A stretch of DNA of 35,388 bases. Origin: Amycolatopsis echigonensis. GTDB taxonomy: Bacteria > Actinomycetota > Actinomycetes > Mycobacteriales > Pseudonocardiaceae. Under the pieces are notes generated by a model. That model saw nothing but the letters and a program-made list of their open reading frames with translations, was not told where the DNA came from and searched no databases. Shown one piece after another: positions 23,287 through 31,491 of this stretch. The DNA lies in NCBI RefSeq assembly GCF_014174495.1, contig NZ_JACJHR010000086.1, positions 1 to 35,388 of the forward strand, read 5' to 3'. Numbering within the stretch: the stretch's first letter is position 1; every line of letters starts with the position of its first letter. A program made the position numbers and the translations under genes.

Positions 23287-24414
23287 ATGGACTTTTCTCT
23301 CATCGTCCTGGTGGTGATCGTCGCGGCGCTGGCCTTCGACTTCACCAACGGGTTCCACGACACGGCCAACGCCATGGCCACTTCTATCGCCACCGGTGCG
23401 CTGAAGCCCCGGGTCGCGGTCGCGATCTCCGCGGTATTGAATCTCGTCGGCGCGTTTCTTTCGATCGAGGTCGCGAAAACCATTTCCGGCGGAATCGTCG
23501 ACGACACCAAGGTCACGCCGGTGGTGATTTTCGCCGGACTGGTCGGGGCCATCGTCTGGAACCTCGTGACGTGGCTCGTCGGGCTGCCCTCGAGTTCGTC
23601 GCACGCGCTGTTCGGCGGGCTGATCGGGGCGACCTGGATCGCGTCCGGCGCGGACGCGGTGCATTTCACGAAGGTCGTCGAAAAGGTGCTCATCCCGGCG
23701 GTCGCGTCGCCGGTGGTGGCGGGCGTCGTCGCGCTCGTCGGCACCTTCCTCGTCTACCGGATCACCGCGAAGTCCCGCCAGGACGTCGTCGGCAAGGGCT
23801 TCAAAACCGGCCAGGTGCTTTCGGCCAGCCTGGTTTCGCTCGCGCACGGCACCAACGACGCGCAGAAGACGATGGGCGTCATCACGCTCGCGCTGATCGC
23901 GGGCGGTTCGCTCGCGCCGGGGTCCAGTCCGCCGGTCTGGGTCATCCTCTGCTCCGGCACGGCGATCGCGCTCGGCACCTACTTCGGCGGCTGGCGGATC
24001 ATCCAGACAATGGGCAAGAAGCTCACCGAAATCCAGACACCGCAAGGGTTTGCCGCGGAGACGAGTTCCGCGGCGGTCATCCTGGCCTCGTCGCACCTCG
24101 GCTTCGCGCTGTCGACCACGCACGTCACCTCGGGCGGCATCATCGGCTCCGGGCTCGGCCGCAAGCTCGCCGAGGTCCGCTGGGGCGTCGCGGGCAAGAT
24201 GGTGATCGCCTGGGCGCTCACGCTTCCCGCCGCGGCGATCGTCGGGGCTATCGCCGCCGCGGTCTCCACGCGCGGCAGCTGGGGCACCGTCCTCGTCGGC
24301 GGAGTCGGGGTGCTGCTCGCGGTGGGCATCTGGCTCGTGTCGCGGCGCAATCCGGTCACGCCGGCCACTGTCAACGAGCCGGATGCCGCCGAGGCCGCTC
24401 CGGTCGCGGCCTGA
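23287..24414 (+). CDS. PiT-family inorganic phosphate transporter
   Basis: Low-affinity phosphate permease, 375 aa, with about ten membrane helices. The duplicated PiT signatures are clear: FDFTNGFHDTANAMATSIAT near the N-terminus and SLAHGTNDAQKTMGVIT in the second half. GLPSSSSHALFGGLIGA and STTHVTSGGIIGSG follow the two signatures. It carries phosphate or metal-phosphate with protons across the cytoplasmic membrane. ATG 23287 follows GGAGAG. A PHO-box-like repeat lies upstream, and a small membrane-protein gene follows after 11 bp, probably in the same transcript. Confidence 0.95.
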   Translation: MDFSLIVLVVIVAALAFDFTNGFHDTANAMATSIATGALKPRVAVAISAVLNLVGAFLSIEVAKTISGGIVDDTKVTPVVIFAGLVGAIVWNLVTWLVGLPSSSSHALFGGLIGATWIASGADAVHFTKVVEKVLIPAVASPVVAGVVALVGTFLVYRITAKSRQDVVGKGFKTGQVLSASLVSLAHGTNDAQKTMGVITLALIAGGSLAPGSSPPVWVILCSGTAIALGTYFGGWRIIQTMGKKLTEIQTPQGFAAETSSAAVILASSHLGFALSTTHVTSGGIIGSGLGRKLAEVRWGVAGKMVIAWALTLPAAAIVGAIAAAVSTRGSWGTVLVGGVGVLLAVGIWLVSRRNPVTPATVNEPDAAEAAPVAA

Positions 24415-24425
24415 GAGAGGACGAC

Positions 24426-24647
24426 ATGGCGATCAACTGGGGTGCCCTCGGCATCGTTTTCGTGGTGTCGCTGGTGGCGGCGGTCGTGCTCACCGGACTG
24501 TTCGCGTACGGGGTGCGCGGGCTGTCCGAGCGCGTGACCGCGCGGGCGAACGGAGGCACCGGCACGGTTCAGCTGACCGGCGCGGTCGTGTGCTTCACGA
24601 TCTGCGCCGCGGTGATCGGATACGGGATCTACCTGATCGTGGCCTAG
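24426..24647 (+). CDS. Small membrane protein downstream of the PiT transporter
   Basis: A 73-aa protein with two transmembrane helices (about residues 7-29 and 50-71) joined by a basic loop with RGLSERVTARANGG. ATG 24426 has AGAGG 6 nt upstream and lies 11 bp after the transporter stop. I know no named function; small proteins of this shape often follow actinobacterial pit genes and may support the transporter. It overlaps the convergent gene by 4 bp at the stops. Confidence 0.8.
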   Translation: MAINWGALGIVFVVSLVAAVVLTGLFAYGVRGLSERVTARANGGTGTVQLTGAVVCFTICAAVIGYGIYLIVA

Positions 24648-25372
24648 TCGAGCGCCGCCTCCGCGCGGGCTCGCAGTTCTTCCGGAAGCTCGCCGAGCAG
24701 CGGTCGTACCGTTGCCGGGCGAGTTTCGTTCAGGTGGGCCAGCACGTCCAGCGCTGGTGCCCACAGCGACTCGTCCGCCGCGGCGGCGCGGACCAACGAG
24801 GGTAGCCGGTCCTCGCCGAGCAGGCTGAGCATGTGGTAGATCCGGGTCGGGTCGTCCAGCACATACGCGGTGCGCAGCAGACCAGCGTCGTCCAGCAGGC
24901 CGACGCAGCGGCGCACTGTGTCGTCCGGCAGGTGGCCGACGAACCGGCCCAGCGTGATCCAGTCCTCGCGGCGGGTCAGTTCCTCGGCGACCGCCACGAC
25001 CGTCGTCACCGGGATCCGCGTGATGATCGACGTCGCGCGCCGCGGATCCAGCTCCGCGGCGACCGAGGCGAGGAACTTCGGCGACAGCCGTTTCGCGACA
25101 TCGACGCCGCGCGACACATCGACCAGCCCGGCGATCCGCGCGCACAGCAGCGGGCCGAACACCTTCTCCGCGATCTTCGCGGTCACCCCGGCCGGCAGCA
25201 GCTTGCTCGCCAGCGCCATGCGCTCCAGCACGACGAGGTTCGCGTCGAACAACGTGGTCGTCATCTGCTCGCGCAGCAGCCGCACCTCGCCCTGGTCGAC
25301 GTCGGCGAGGTAGTTGAGCCGGGCTGGGTCGACGTCCAGCACCCGGGCGAGCTTGAGGATTTCCGGGTTCAC
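24644..25372 (-). CDS. Hypothetical protein, helical-repeat-like
   Basis: I do not recognise a named family. The 242-aa protein is soluble and mostly helical. From about residue 90 it shows repeating helix pairs (DPRRATSIITRIPVTTVVAV, REDWITLGRFVGHLPDDTVR, and similar) reminiscent of the superhelical N-terminal domain of MgtE. It could be a scaffold or regulatory protein. It starts with GTG 25372, overlapping the upstream 69-aa gene by 4 bp, and converges on the small membrane-protein gene. No catalytic motif is visible. Confidence 0.75.
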   Translation of the reverse strand: MNPEILKLARVLDVDPARLNYLADVDQGEVRLLREQMTTTLFDANLVVLERMALASKLLPAGVTAKIAEKVFGPLLCARIAGLVDVSRGVDVAKRLSPKFLASVAAELDPRRATSIITRIPVTTVVAVAEELTRREDWITLGRFVGHLPDDTVRRCVGLLDDAGLLRTAYVLDDPTRIYHMLSLLGEDRLPSLVRAAAADESLWAPALDVLAHLNETRPATVRPLLGELPEELRARAEAALD

Positions 25373-25578
25373 AGGCCGACCGCTTTCCGCACCGCGCCGC
25401 GCAGCAGCGCGGGCACGTACTTCAGGCTTTCCTCACCCGCGCGGGCGAGGGCCTGCGCCTGCCGGTGCCGGGCGTCGCGCAATGCCGCCGCCAGATCCTG
25501 TTTGTGCTGCTCAGGCAGGGATTCAATGCCGTCCGGCAGTGGAGCGCCGAGCTGTTCGGCCAGGGTGGGTTCAGCCAT
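25369..25578 (-). CDS. Hypothetical 69-aa protein coupled to the helical-repeat gene
   Basis: A small charged helical protein (HKQDLAAALRDARHRQAQAL) with no membrane segment. Translation is coupled to the following gene by a GTGA overlap, so the two probably act together. ATG 25578 is the only reasonable start. I cannot assign a function. Confidence 0.7.
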   Translation of the reverse strand: MAEPTLAEQLGAPLPDGIESLPEQHKQDLAAALRDARHRQAQALARAGEESLKYVPALLRGAVRKAVGL

Positions 25579-25723
25579 GGTGACCCATCATGCCGCACGA
25601 TCGCGCCCTTGACCTTCGGCAGTGGTGACGAATCGGACTGTCCCTGTAGCGCCAGCGGAATGCGGGAGGCGACGCGGTTCCGCTGACGCTCGAACTGACC
25701 GCCTTCTGGCGACGCTCCTGTAG

Positions 25724-26020
25724 GGACTGCCGCTCGGCGCGGCGAACCGGCCCGGAACGACCGACATCGCCCGCACCCTGCGCGAGAACCTTGCGGAGCA
25801 AGCCGCGAAGGTGCCCGCTCGCGCCCTGCCTGACTTCGTCGTCAAACTCCTTGCCCGGCGAAACCCGCCGATGGCGATGCTGCGCTTCGAACTCGGCCGC
25901 ACCAGGCTCGTCGACAGCAGCAAGGCGCGTACTCGACTCGGCTGGAAATCCCGCCCTGTTGAGCCAACGATCATCGACACCGCGAACGCGCTCCTCGCGT
26001 CCTCGGATCGCTCTAGCTGA
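25724..26020 (+). pseudogene. C-terminal remnant of an NAD-dependent epimerase/reductase
   Basis: The frame from 25724 to the stop at 26018-26020 reads the C-terminal third of an extended SDR protein. TDIARTLRENL is followed by ALPDFVVKLLARRNP, DSSKARTRLGWKSRP and TIIDTANALL, the typical substrate-domain end of dihydroflavonol-reductase-like epimerases. An in-frame TAG stands at 25721-25723, and no Rossmann half with GxxGxxG lies upstream. The first two-thirds of the gene are therefore missing. It overlaps the convergent monooxygenase stop by 8 bp. The preceding 25579-25723 shows nothing I can support. Confidence 0.7.
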
Positions 26021-27131
26021 GTGCTGGCGGTTGCCAACGACTGATGCTGGCTCCCACCCGGGTGGTGACCGCCGCGGGCAACAGCCGGGTGAAGGCCGAC
26101 CGGAGCGCGACCGCTGCCGGGTTGCGGAGCAGCGGCCCGCTGGCGCCGGCTTGAATGGAGGCCTTCGCGACCTTCTGCGTGCGTGGGCGACGTTCCGCGT
26201 CATAACGACGGAGCGCTTCGTCCACTGTGGACTCTTTGACGTGTGAAGCCAGCACCACCGCGTCCTCCAGTGCCTGGCAGCCGCCTTGTCCCAGGAACGG
26301 CGGCATCGCGTGCGCGGCGTCCCCGAGGAGCGCGATGCGGCCGCGGGTGTAGCTGGGCAGCGGCGTTGCCAGGTGATGCGTGTCGTGCAGCAGGATTTCC
26401 GGGGTGGTGTCGATGAGCTGCGGAATCGGGTCGTGCCAGCGGCCGTACTTCGCGCTCAGGTAGGCGTGGACGTCGGCATGCCGGATCCCGGCTGGGCGGG
26501 CTTCGGAGACCCACCAGTACACCTCGTCGTCCAGCAGGGGTAGGACGCCGATTTCGATTCCCGCCGCCCATGTCGTGCTCAAGGTGGGCTTCAGCGGCAG
26601 TTTGGCGATGCCGCGGAACGCCGCACCACCGCTGTACGCCACACGTGCGGACGGGAAAAGCGCCTGCCGGATCGGGCTGTGGATTCCGTCGGCCGCCACG
26701 ATCAGGTCCGCTTCGATCGAGCCGGAGTCGTGGTGCACCAAGCCGTTCTGCTCGACGCTCGTCACCTCGACTCCGGTCCGCAGGCATTCGTCCGGCAACG
26801 CTGACCGCAGCGTTTCGATCAGGTTCGCCCGGTGCGTCGCGCCCAGAGGCAATCCGTGGCTGCGCACGAAGAGGTCCGCGTCCCAGTTGGCCAGCCGACG
26901 CCCGCGCCAATCGACCAGGCCGCCGCCGCGCTGTGCGGAGATCCGCGGTTTGACGCCCAATTCGGCTAATGCCCGCTGCGCGTTGGGCCACAAGGAGATT
27001 CCCGCGCCAATGGCCGTGAACTCCGGCGCGCGCTCCAGCACCGTGACCTGCCAGCCGACCTTGCGCAGGCCGATCGCCGCGCCCAATCCGCCGATGCCGC
27101 CGCCGACCACGACCGCGTGTCGCTGAGCCAT
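26013..27131 (-). CDS. FAD-dependent monooxygenase
   Basis: Class A flavoprotein monooxygenase (salicylate or aromatic hydroxylase type), 372 aa. Motifs are VVVGGGIGGLGAAIGL for the FAD beta-alpha-beta fold, then ADLIVAADGIHSPIR (the DG motif), and RIALLGDAAHAMPPFLGQGG binding FAD ribityl phosphate. It has no membrane segment and should use NAD(P)H and O2 on an aromatic or similar substrate. It is divergent from a tetR-type gene across 50 bp containing two operator-like dyads, so it is probably repressed by that regulator and induced by the substrate. It is intact, unlike the related gene at 21857-23050. Confidence 0.92.
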   Translation of the reverse strand: MAQRHAVVVGGGIGGLGAAIGLRKVGWQVTVLERAPEFTAIGAGISLWPNAQRALAELGVKPRISAQRGGGLVDWRGRRLANWDADLFVRSHGLPLGATHRANLIETLRSALPDECLRTGVEVTSVEQNGLVHHDSGSIEADLIVAADGIHSPIRQALFPSARVAYSGGAAFRGIAKLPLKPTLSTTWAAGIEIGVLPLLDDEVYWWVSEARPAGIRHADVHAYLSAKYGRWHDPIPQLIDTTPEILLHDTHHLATPLPSYTRGRIALLGDAAHAMPPFLGQGGCQALEDAVVLASHVKESTVDEALRRYDAERRPRTQKVAKASIQAGASGPLLRNPAAVALRSAFTRLLPAAVTTRVGASISRWQPPALS

Positions 27132-27140
27132 GCCGCCCTC

Positions 27141-27174
27141 CTCTACGTCTGTAGAGGACTCTACACCTGTAGTG
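27141..27174. promoter_or_regulatory. Tandem operator dyads between monooxygenase and tetR genes
   Basis: CTCTACgtctGTAGAG (27141-27156) is a perfect 6-4-6 dyad. CTCTACacctGTAGTG (27159-27174) repeats it with one changed base, 18 bp apart centre to centre. They fill the 50-bp gap between the divergent starts. A TAGTGT hexamer at 27170-27175 overlaps the second dyad and could be the -10 of a leaderless tetR mRNA. Confidence 0.8.
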
Positions 27175-27181
27175 TGGCGGG

Positions 27182-27733
27182 GTGGAGCGGACAGCGGTGA
27201 TCGGTGACGCGGCCATCGAGGTCATCGCGGCCGAGGGCATGCGGGGACTGACCCATCGCGCCGTCGACCGGGCGGCCGGGCTGCCTCCGGGCTCGACGTC
27301 GTACTACGCGCGCACGCGGGCGGCGCTGCTCGAACTGGCCGCGGACCGGATGATCGCGCTCGACCAGGCCGAGGTCGCGCCGCCGGCGGGGACGCTCGCG
27401 GAGTTCCTCGGGGCGATGGTCCACCGGTCGATCACCGTCGGGCGCACCCGGATGCTCGCGCGCTACGAATTCGCGCTGGAATCGACGCGACGGCCGGAGT
27501 TGCGGGCTCGATACGACGTTGGCGGGCTGGAGTTGCGTCGGCGGTGCGCGGAGGTACTCGCCGCGGCTGGGTCACCCACCCCGGAGGACCACACGCGAGT
27601 GCTGATCGGCTGGCTCGACGGATCGATCTTCGACGCGTTAGCGGGCACGGGCTCCGTCAACCCGCCGACCGAAGCCGAACTGGTCGCCGGAGCCCGTGCA
27701 GTCCTTGCCGGACTGGGATTGCCGCACGCCTGA
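27182..27733 (+). CDS. TetR-family transcriptional regulator
   Basis: Repressor of 183 aa. The N-terminal helix-turn-helix reads GLTHRAVDRAAGLPPGSTSYY, the typical TetR recognition region. The C-terminal ligand domain is helical with a TetR_C-like RYEFALESTRRPELRA. GTG 27182 is the start, with no ribosome-binding site but a -10-like TAGTGT 6 nt upstream. It very likely binds the tandem dyads just upstream and controls itself and the divergent flavin monooxygenase. Confidence 0.9.
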   Translation: MERTAVIGDAAIEVIAAEGMRGLTHRAVDRAAGLPPGSTSYYARTRAALLELAADRMIALDQAEVAPPAGTLAEFLGAMVHRSITVGRTRMLARYEFALESTRRPELRARYDVGGLELRRRCAEVLAAAGSPTPEDHTRVLIGWLDGSIFDALAGTGSVNPPTEAELVAGARAVLAGLGLPHA

Positions 27734-27755
27734 CCGGTTCAGGCGTCGCGGCGGT

Positions 27756-28120
27756 TCAGCAGTGCTGGCTCACGCCGAGGGAGAACGTGCCGGTGCGCTT
27801 GCTCGCGACGACCGTGCGCGAGCACTTCCTCGACCCGGCTCGCGGCGATTCCGTTGCTGCGCGCCATCGCGAGCAGATGCTTCCCCGCGCGGCGGGGTGC
27901 ACGGCTTCCGCATCCAGCAGCGCACCGACTTCCCGCAGCGGAAACCGTAGTTCCGCATACGGTTTGCCGCGGATCAGTGCGTCACCGGAGTCCGGCCGGT
28001 CGAGGCCGACAGTCATCCGCATAGTGGTGGACTTGCCCGCGCTGGCCGTTGACCACCGGTTTCTGGCCGTAGCGCTTCGTCAATCCGCGAAACGTGATCG
28101 TACGGCGAAGTCTGCGCCCG
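27756..28120 (-). pseudogene. Decayed ABC transporter ATP-binding protein
   Basis: On the minus strand, fragments of one ABC ATPase of the drug or bacitracin exporter type can be read in several frames. ITFRGLTKRYGQKPVVNG starts at 28098. A deletion removes most of Walker A, and the text resumes AGKSTTMRMTVGLDRPDSG. GKPYAEL and PLREVGALLDAEAVHP follow, then in another frame GKHLLAMARSNGIAASRVEE. Finally KRTGTFSLGVSQ appears, corresponding to the signature region, and a stop follows at once. Walker B and the rest are gone. The gap 27734-28178 holds nothing else. Confidence 0.75.
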
Positions 28121-28178
28121 CGCGGTGTGCGTGGACATCAGCCGGCCGTCCCGGGCCGACCTCGACTTTAGGCAGGGG

Positions 28179-30599
28179 TCAGCGGGACCGGCGGGTGGTG
28201 TGCCGGGTCGGCTTGGCGGTCGCGGGGTCCTCCGGCCACGGATGCTTCGGGTAACGACCGCGGAGATCGGCGCGGACGGCGGCGTACCCGGTGCGCCAGA
28301 AGGATTCGAGGTCGGCGGTGACCGCGGCTGGGCGACCGGCGGGCGACAGCAGGTGCAGCACGACCGGCACGCGACCGTCGGCGAGCGACGGCGTTTCGGT
28401 CCAGCCGAAGGTCTCTTGCAGCTTCACCGCGAGCACGGGCTGGTCGCCGTGGTAGTCCACGCGGTAATGCGAACCGGACGGGACTTCCAGCCGGTCCGGA
28501 GCGAGTTCGTCGAGCCGCGCTGCTTCGGGCCAGGGGAGCAGGCCGCGCAGGGCAGTTCCGGCGTCGACGTTCGCCAGATCGGCTCGGCGGCGAACCCGCG
28601 AGAGATCCAGCCAACTGTCTACATCAGACAGAAGATTCTCGTCATCCACGGACGGCCAAGGATCGCCCAGTACGCGGTGCAGGAAGGCCAGGCGTTCGCG
28701 GAGGCGGGTACCGTCTTGGGTCCATCGCAGCAAACCGAGGCCTTCCGTGCGGAGTCCGGTGACCACTGCGTCGTGGACTTGCTGCGGATCTGGGTTGCGC
28801 AAAGGCTTTTCGGACAACACGATCGCGCCCAGCCGACGCACGTGCCGGGCGACGACATCGCCGTCCCAATGCACTTCGTCCGCTTCGGACATGAGGGTCG
28901 GCGCGGCTCGGACGGCCAGCGCTTCGTCGGCGGTCGCGGCGAGCCGGATCGTGCCGTGCACGCGGCCCGGGTCGCGGGTGGCTTCGGCGACGGCCAGCCA
29001 TTCAGCGTCACCCAGTCCGCTTCCGCTGGGCAGTTCGGCCGCGGTGCCGCTGGCCATCAGATACACCGGTGCCGATCCCGTGCGCCGCCGCGCCAAGCGT
29101 TCCGGATGCGCGAGGGCGACGACCAACGCCGCGTCCGGGGCCCCGGAGGCTGGCGAATTGACCAGTGAGGCCAACCGTTTCGCGTCCCGTTGCCATCGAC
29201 GGGCCGCGTCGTCGTGCGCGGAACGAAGCCGGCGCAGTTCGGCTTCGACATCAGTGAGCGTCGCTCCGGCATCGAGCAGCGCGACGACTTCCGCGGCGGC
29301 ACGGGCTCCGACGGCCTCAGCGCCGTCCAGCAACGCGCGCGCGAGACGAGGATGCAAGCCGAGGTCGGCCATTTTCTGCCCGCGCGGCGTGACAGCACCG
29401 TCGGCCGTGGTCGCGCCGAGGGTGACGAGCAGGCTTCGCGCGGCGGCGAGCGCACCTTCGCCGGGCGGGTCCCACCAGGCCAGGCCGGTTCCGTCCGGAG
29501 TGGACCAGCAGGCGAGCTCCAACGCGAACCGCGCGAGTTCGGCGGTGCGGATTTCCGGCTCCGGGTATGCGGGCAGCGTCGCTTGCTCGTGCTCCGGCCA
29601 GCAGCGGTACGCCCGGCCAGGTGCTTCGCGACCTGCCCGGCCAGCGCGTTGTTCCGCCACCGCAGCCGAAACCCGCACCGTGGCGAGCCCGGCAAGACCG
29701 CGTCGATGATCGACCCGGGGGACGCGGGCGAGACCGGAATCCACGACCGCGCGGACGCCCGGAACGGTCAGGCTCGACTCGGCGACGGCGGTCGCGAGAA
29801 CTACTCGCCGCCGCTCCCGTGGCCGCAATGCTTCGTCCTGTCGGGCAGCGGAAAGCCGTCCGTGCAGTGGCAGCACATCGGCGTCCAGCGAACTCAGCAA
29901 CGCCGACGTGCGCGCGATTTCCCCGGTGCCAGGGAGGAACGCGAGCACATCACCGTCTCCTTCGGACAGTGCTTTCCGGACTGCCGACGCGACCGCGGCT
30001 TCCGGACGTTCCCCGCGCGCCGGAGCGCGGTAGCTCAGCTCGACCGGATACGTGCGGGCGTGTGCGGTGATGACCGGAGCGTCGCCGAGCAGTTCGGCCA
30101 ACCGTCCGGACGCGACGGTCGCCGACGTCGCGAGCAGCCGCAGGTCGTCGCGCAACCCGGCGCGGACGTCGAGGAGCAAGGCGAGCAGCAGGTCAGCGTC
30201 GAGATGGCGTTCGTGGCATTCGTCCAGCAGGACCGTCGACACCCCGCCCAGTTCGGGATCGTGCTGCACCCGCCGTACCAGCAGCCCGGACGTGACCACC
30301 TCGATCCGCGTGCGCGAAGACACCTTCCGGTCGCCGCGCACCGCGTACCCGACCGTCTCGCCGACCGGTTCGCCCAGCAGCGCGGCCATCCGCCCAGCCG
30401 CGGCCCGCGCAGCGAGCCGACGGGGTTCGGCGACCACGACGCGTCCTTCGCCGCGGTTCAGCGCGAGCGGCACGAGCGTGGTCTTGCCGGTGCCGGGCGG
30501 GGCGACGAGCACCGCGGCTCCGTGGTCGTCGAGCGCGCTCAGCACGGACGGCAGCACCGCGCGGACGGGCAGGTCCGGCAGCGAGGCTAGGTCGGTCAC
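28179..30599 (-). CDS. hrpB: ATP-dependent helicase HrpB
   Basis: DEAH/RHA-type helicase, 806 aa, close to the E. coli HrpB length. Walker A APPGTGKT ends at residue 40, and the DExH box is DECH at 126-129 in TVLLDECHERHLD. Motif III is ATSATV, and motif VI is in the SAAVAEQRAGRAGREAPGRAYR stretch. The HrpB-specific C-terminal domain ends with GDQPVLAVKLQETFGW. RNA or nucleic-acid processing is the family role; the cellular job in bacteria is poorly defined. GTG 30599 overlaps the stop of an upstream solute-binding lipoprotein gene by 4 bp, an unexpected partner. Confidence 0.94.
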   Translation of the reverse strand: MTDLASLPDLPVRAVLPSVLSALDDHGAAVLVAPPGTGKTTLVPLALNRGEGRVVVAEPRRLAARAAAGRMAALLGEPVGETVGYAVRGDRKVSSRTRIEVVTSGLLVRRVQHDPELGGVSTVLLDECHERHLDADLLLALLLDVRAGLRDDLRLLATSATVASGRLAELLGDAPVITAHARTYPVELSYRAPARGERPEAAVASAVRKALSEGDGDVLAFLPGTGEIARTSALLSSLDADVLPLHGRLSAARQDEALRPRERRRVVLATAVAESSLTVPGVRAVVDSGLARVPRVDHRRGLAGLATVRVSAAVAEQRAGRAGREAPGRAYRCWPEHEQATLPAYPEPEIRTAELARFALELACWSTPDGTGLAWWDPPGEGALAAARSLLVTLGATTADGAVTPRGQKMADLGLHPRLARALLDGAEAVGARAAAEVVALLDAGATLTDVEAELRRLRSAHDDAARRWQRDAKRLASLVNSPASGAPDAALVVALAHPERLARRRTGSAPVYLMASGTAAELPSGSGLGDAEWLAVAEATRDPGRVHGTIRLAATADEALAVRAAPTLMSEADEVHWDGDVVARHVRRLGAIVLSEKPLRNPDPQQVHDAVVTGLRTEGLGLLRWTQDGTRLRERLAFLHRVLGDPWPSVDDENLLSDVDSWLDLSRVRRRADLANVDAGTALRGLLPWPEAARLDELAPDRLEVPSGSHYRVDYHGDQPVLAVKLQETFGWTETPSLADGRVPVVLHLLSPAGRPAAVTADLESFWRTGYAAVRADLRGRYPKHPWPEDPATAKPTRHTTRRSR

Positions 30600-31426
30600 T
30601 GCTCGGTGATCTCCGGTGGATTCGGCAACGGGTAGTTCGACGGCCCGATGTTCGCCTCCAGCGACTTCCGCCAGGCCCCGGTCGACACCATCTTCCGGAT
30701 GGCGTCGTCCACCGCGTGCTGGCCGTCGGTGTCGCCCTTGCGCAGGCCGATGCCGTACCGCTCGGTGGAGAACGGGCGGCCGACCACCTTCAGCAGCTCC
30801 GGATTCTGCGCGACGTACCCGGCGAGGATCACCGCGTCCGTGGTCACCGCGTCGACCTGGTTGGCCAGCAGCGCGGTGACGCAGTCCGGATAGCGGGGGT
30901 ACTCGACCAGCTTCACCATCTGCGCGAACTTGTCCTTCACCATCTGCGCGGGCGTCGAGCCGGTGACCGAGCAGAGCCGCTTGCCGTTGAGGCTTTCCGG
31001 GCCGGTGATGTCCGGCGAGGTGAGCCGCACCAGCAGGTCCTGGCCGGTGACGAAGTACGGGCCGGCGAAGCTCACCTGCTGTTTCCGCTTGTCGGTGATC
31101 GAGTAGGTGGCCACGACCAGGTCGACCGCGCCCGACGTGAGGTCGGTCTCGCGGCGGGCCGGGGTCGTCTCGTGCCAGGTGATGTGGTCCGGGTCGACCC
31201 CCAGTTCGCGCGCGACGAAAGTAGCGACGTCGACGTCGAAACCGGTGAACCTGCCGTCGACTGTCCGCTGCGACAGGCCGGGCGCGTCGAACCGGATCCC
31301 GATGGTCAGGTGGTTGCCGTCACGCGCCCGGGTGGGAAGCGGATCGTCCTTGGATACCGTCGACGATCCGCAGGACACGCAGCTGACCAGCAGAAACAGC
31401 GCGGCAACCAGTGCGCGAATCCGCAT
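30596..31426 (-). CDS. Solute-binding lipoprotein of an amino-acid ABC transporter (SBP_bac_3)
   Basis: Extracellular substrate-binding protein of 276 aa. It begins with a lipoprotein signal, MRIRALVAALFLLVSC, and the lipobox LVSC makes Cys16 the likely lipidation site (Cys19 is an alternative). The mature part has family-3 features: LTIGIRFDAPGLS, GFDVDVATFVARELG, DLVVATYSITDKR, FAGPYFVTGQDLLV and KRLCSVTGST. These resemble glutamate or polar amino-acid receptors. No permease or ATPase gene is adjacent, so it is an orphan or serves a distant transporter. GGAGG precedes ATG 31426. It is translationally coupled to hrpB. Confidence 0.9.
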   Translation of the reverse strand: MRIRALVAALFLLVSCVSCGSSTVSKDDPLPTRARDGNHLTIGIRFDAPGLSQRTVDGRFTGFDVDVATFVARELGVDPDHITWHETTPARRETDLTSGAVDLVVATYSITDKRKQQVSFAGPYFVTGQDLLVRLTSPDITGPESLNGKRLCSVTGSTPAQMVKDKFAQMVKLVEYPRYPDCVTALLANQVDAVTTDAVILAGYVAQNPELLKVVGRPFSTERYGIGLRKGDTDGQHAVDDAIRKMVSTGAWRKSLEANIGPSNYPLPNPPEITEQ

Positions 31427-31479
31427 CGGTGCCTCCGCTTCGCCGGTTGGCTGCTCACATGGTTCTCAGGTCAGACGGT

Positions 31480-31485
31480 TAGCCT
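31480..31485 (+). promoter_or_regulatory. Candidate -10 box for the MauE-like gene
   Basis: TAGCCT lies 6 nt before GTG 31492 with no ribosome-binding site, again suggesting a leaderless mRNA. It is in the 65-bp divergent region shared with the solute-binding lipoprotein gene. Confidence 0.45.
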
Positions 31486-31491
31486 AAGCGC

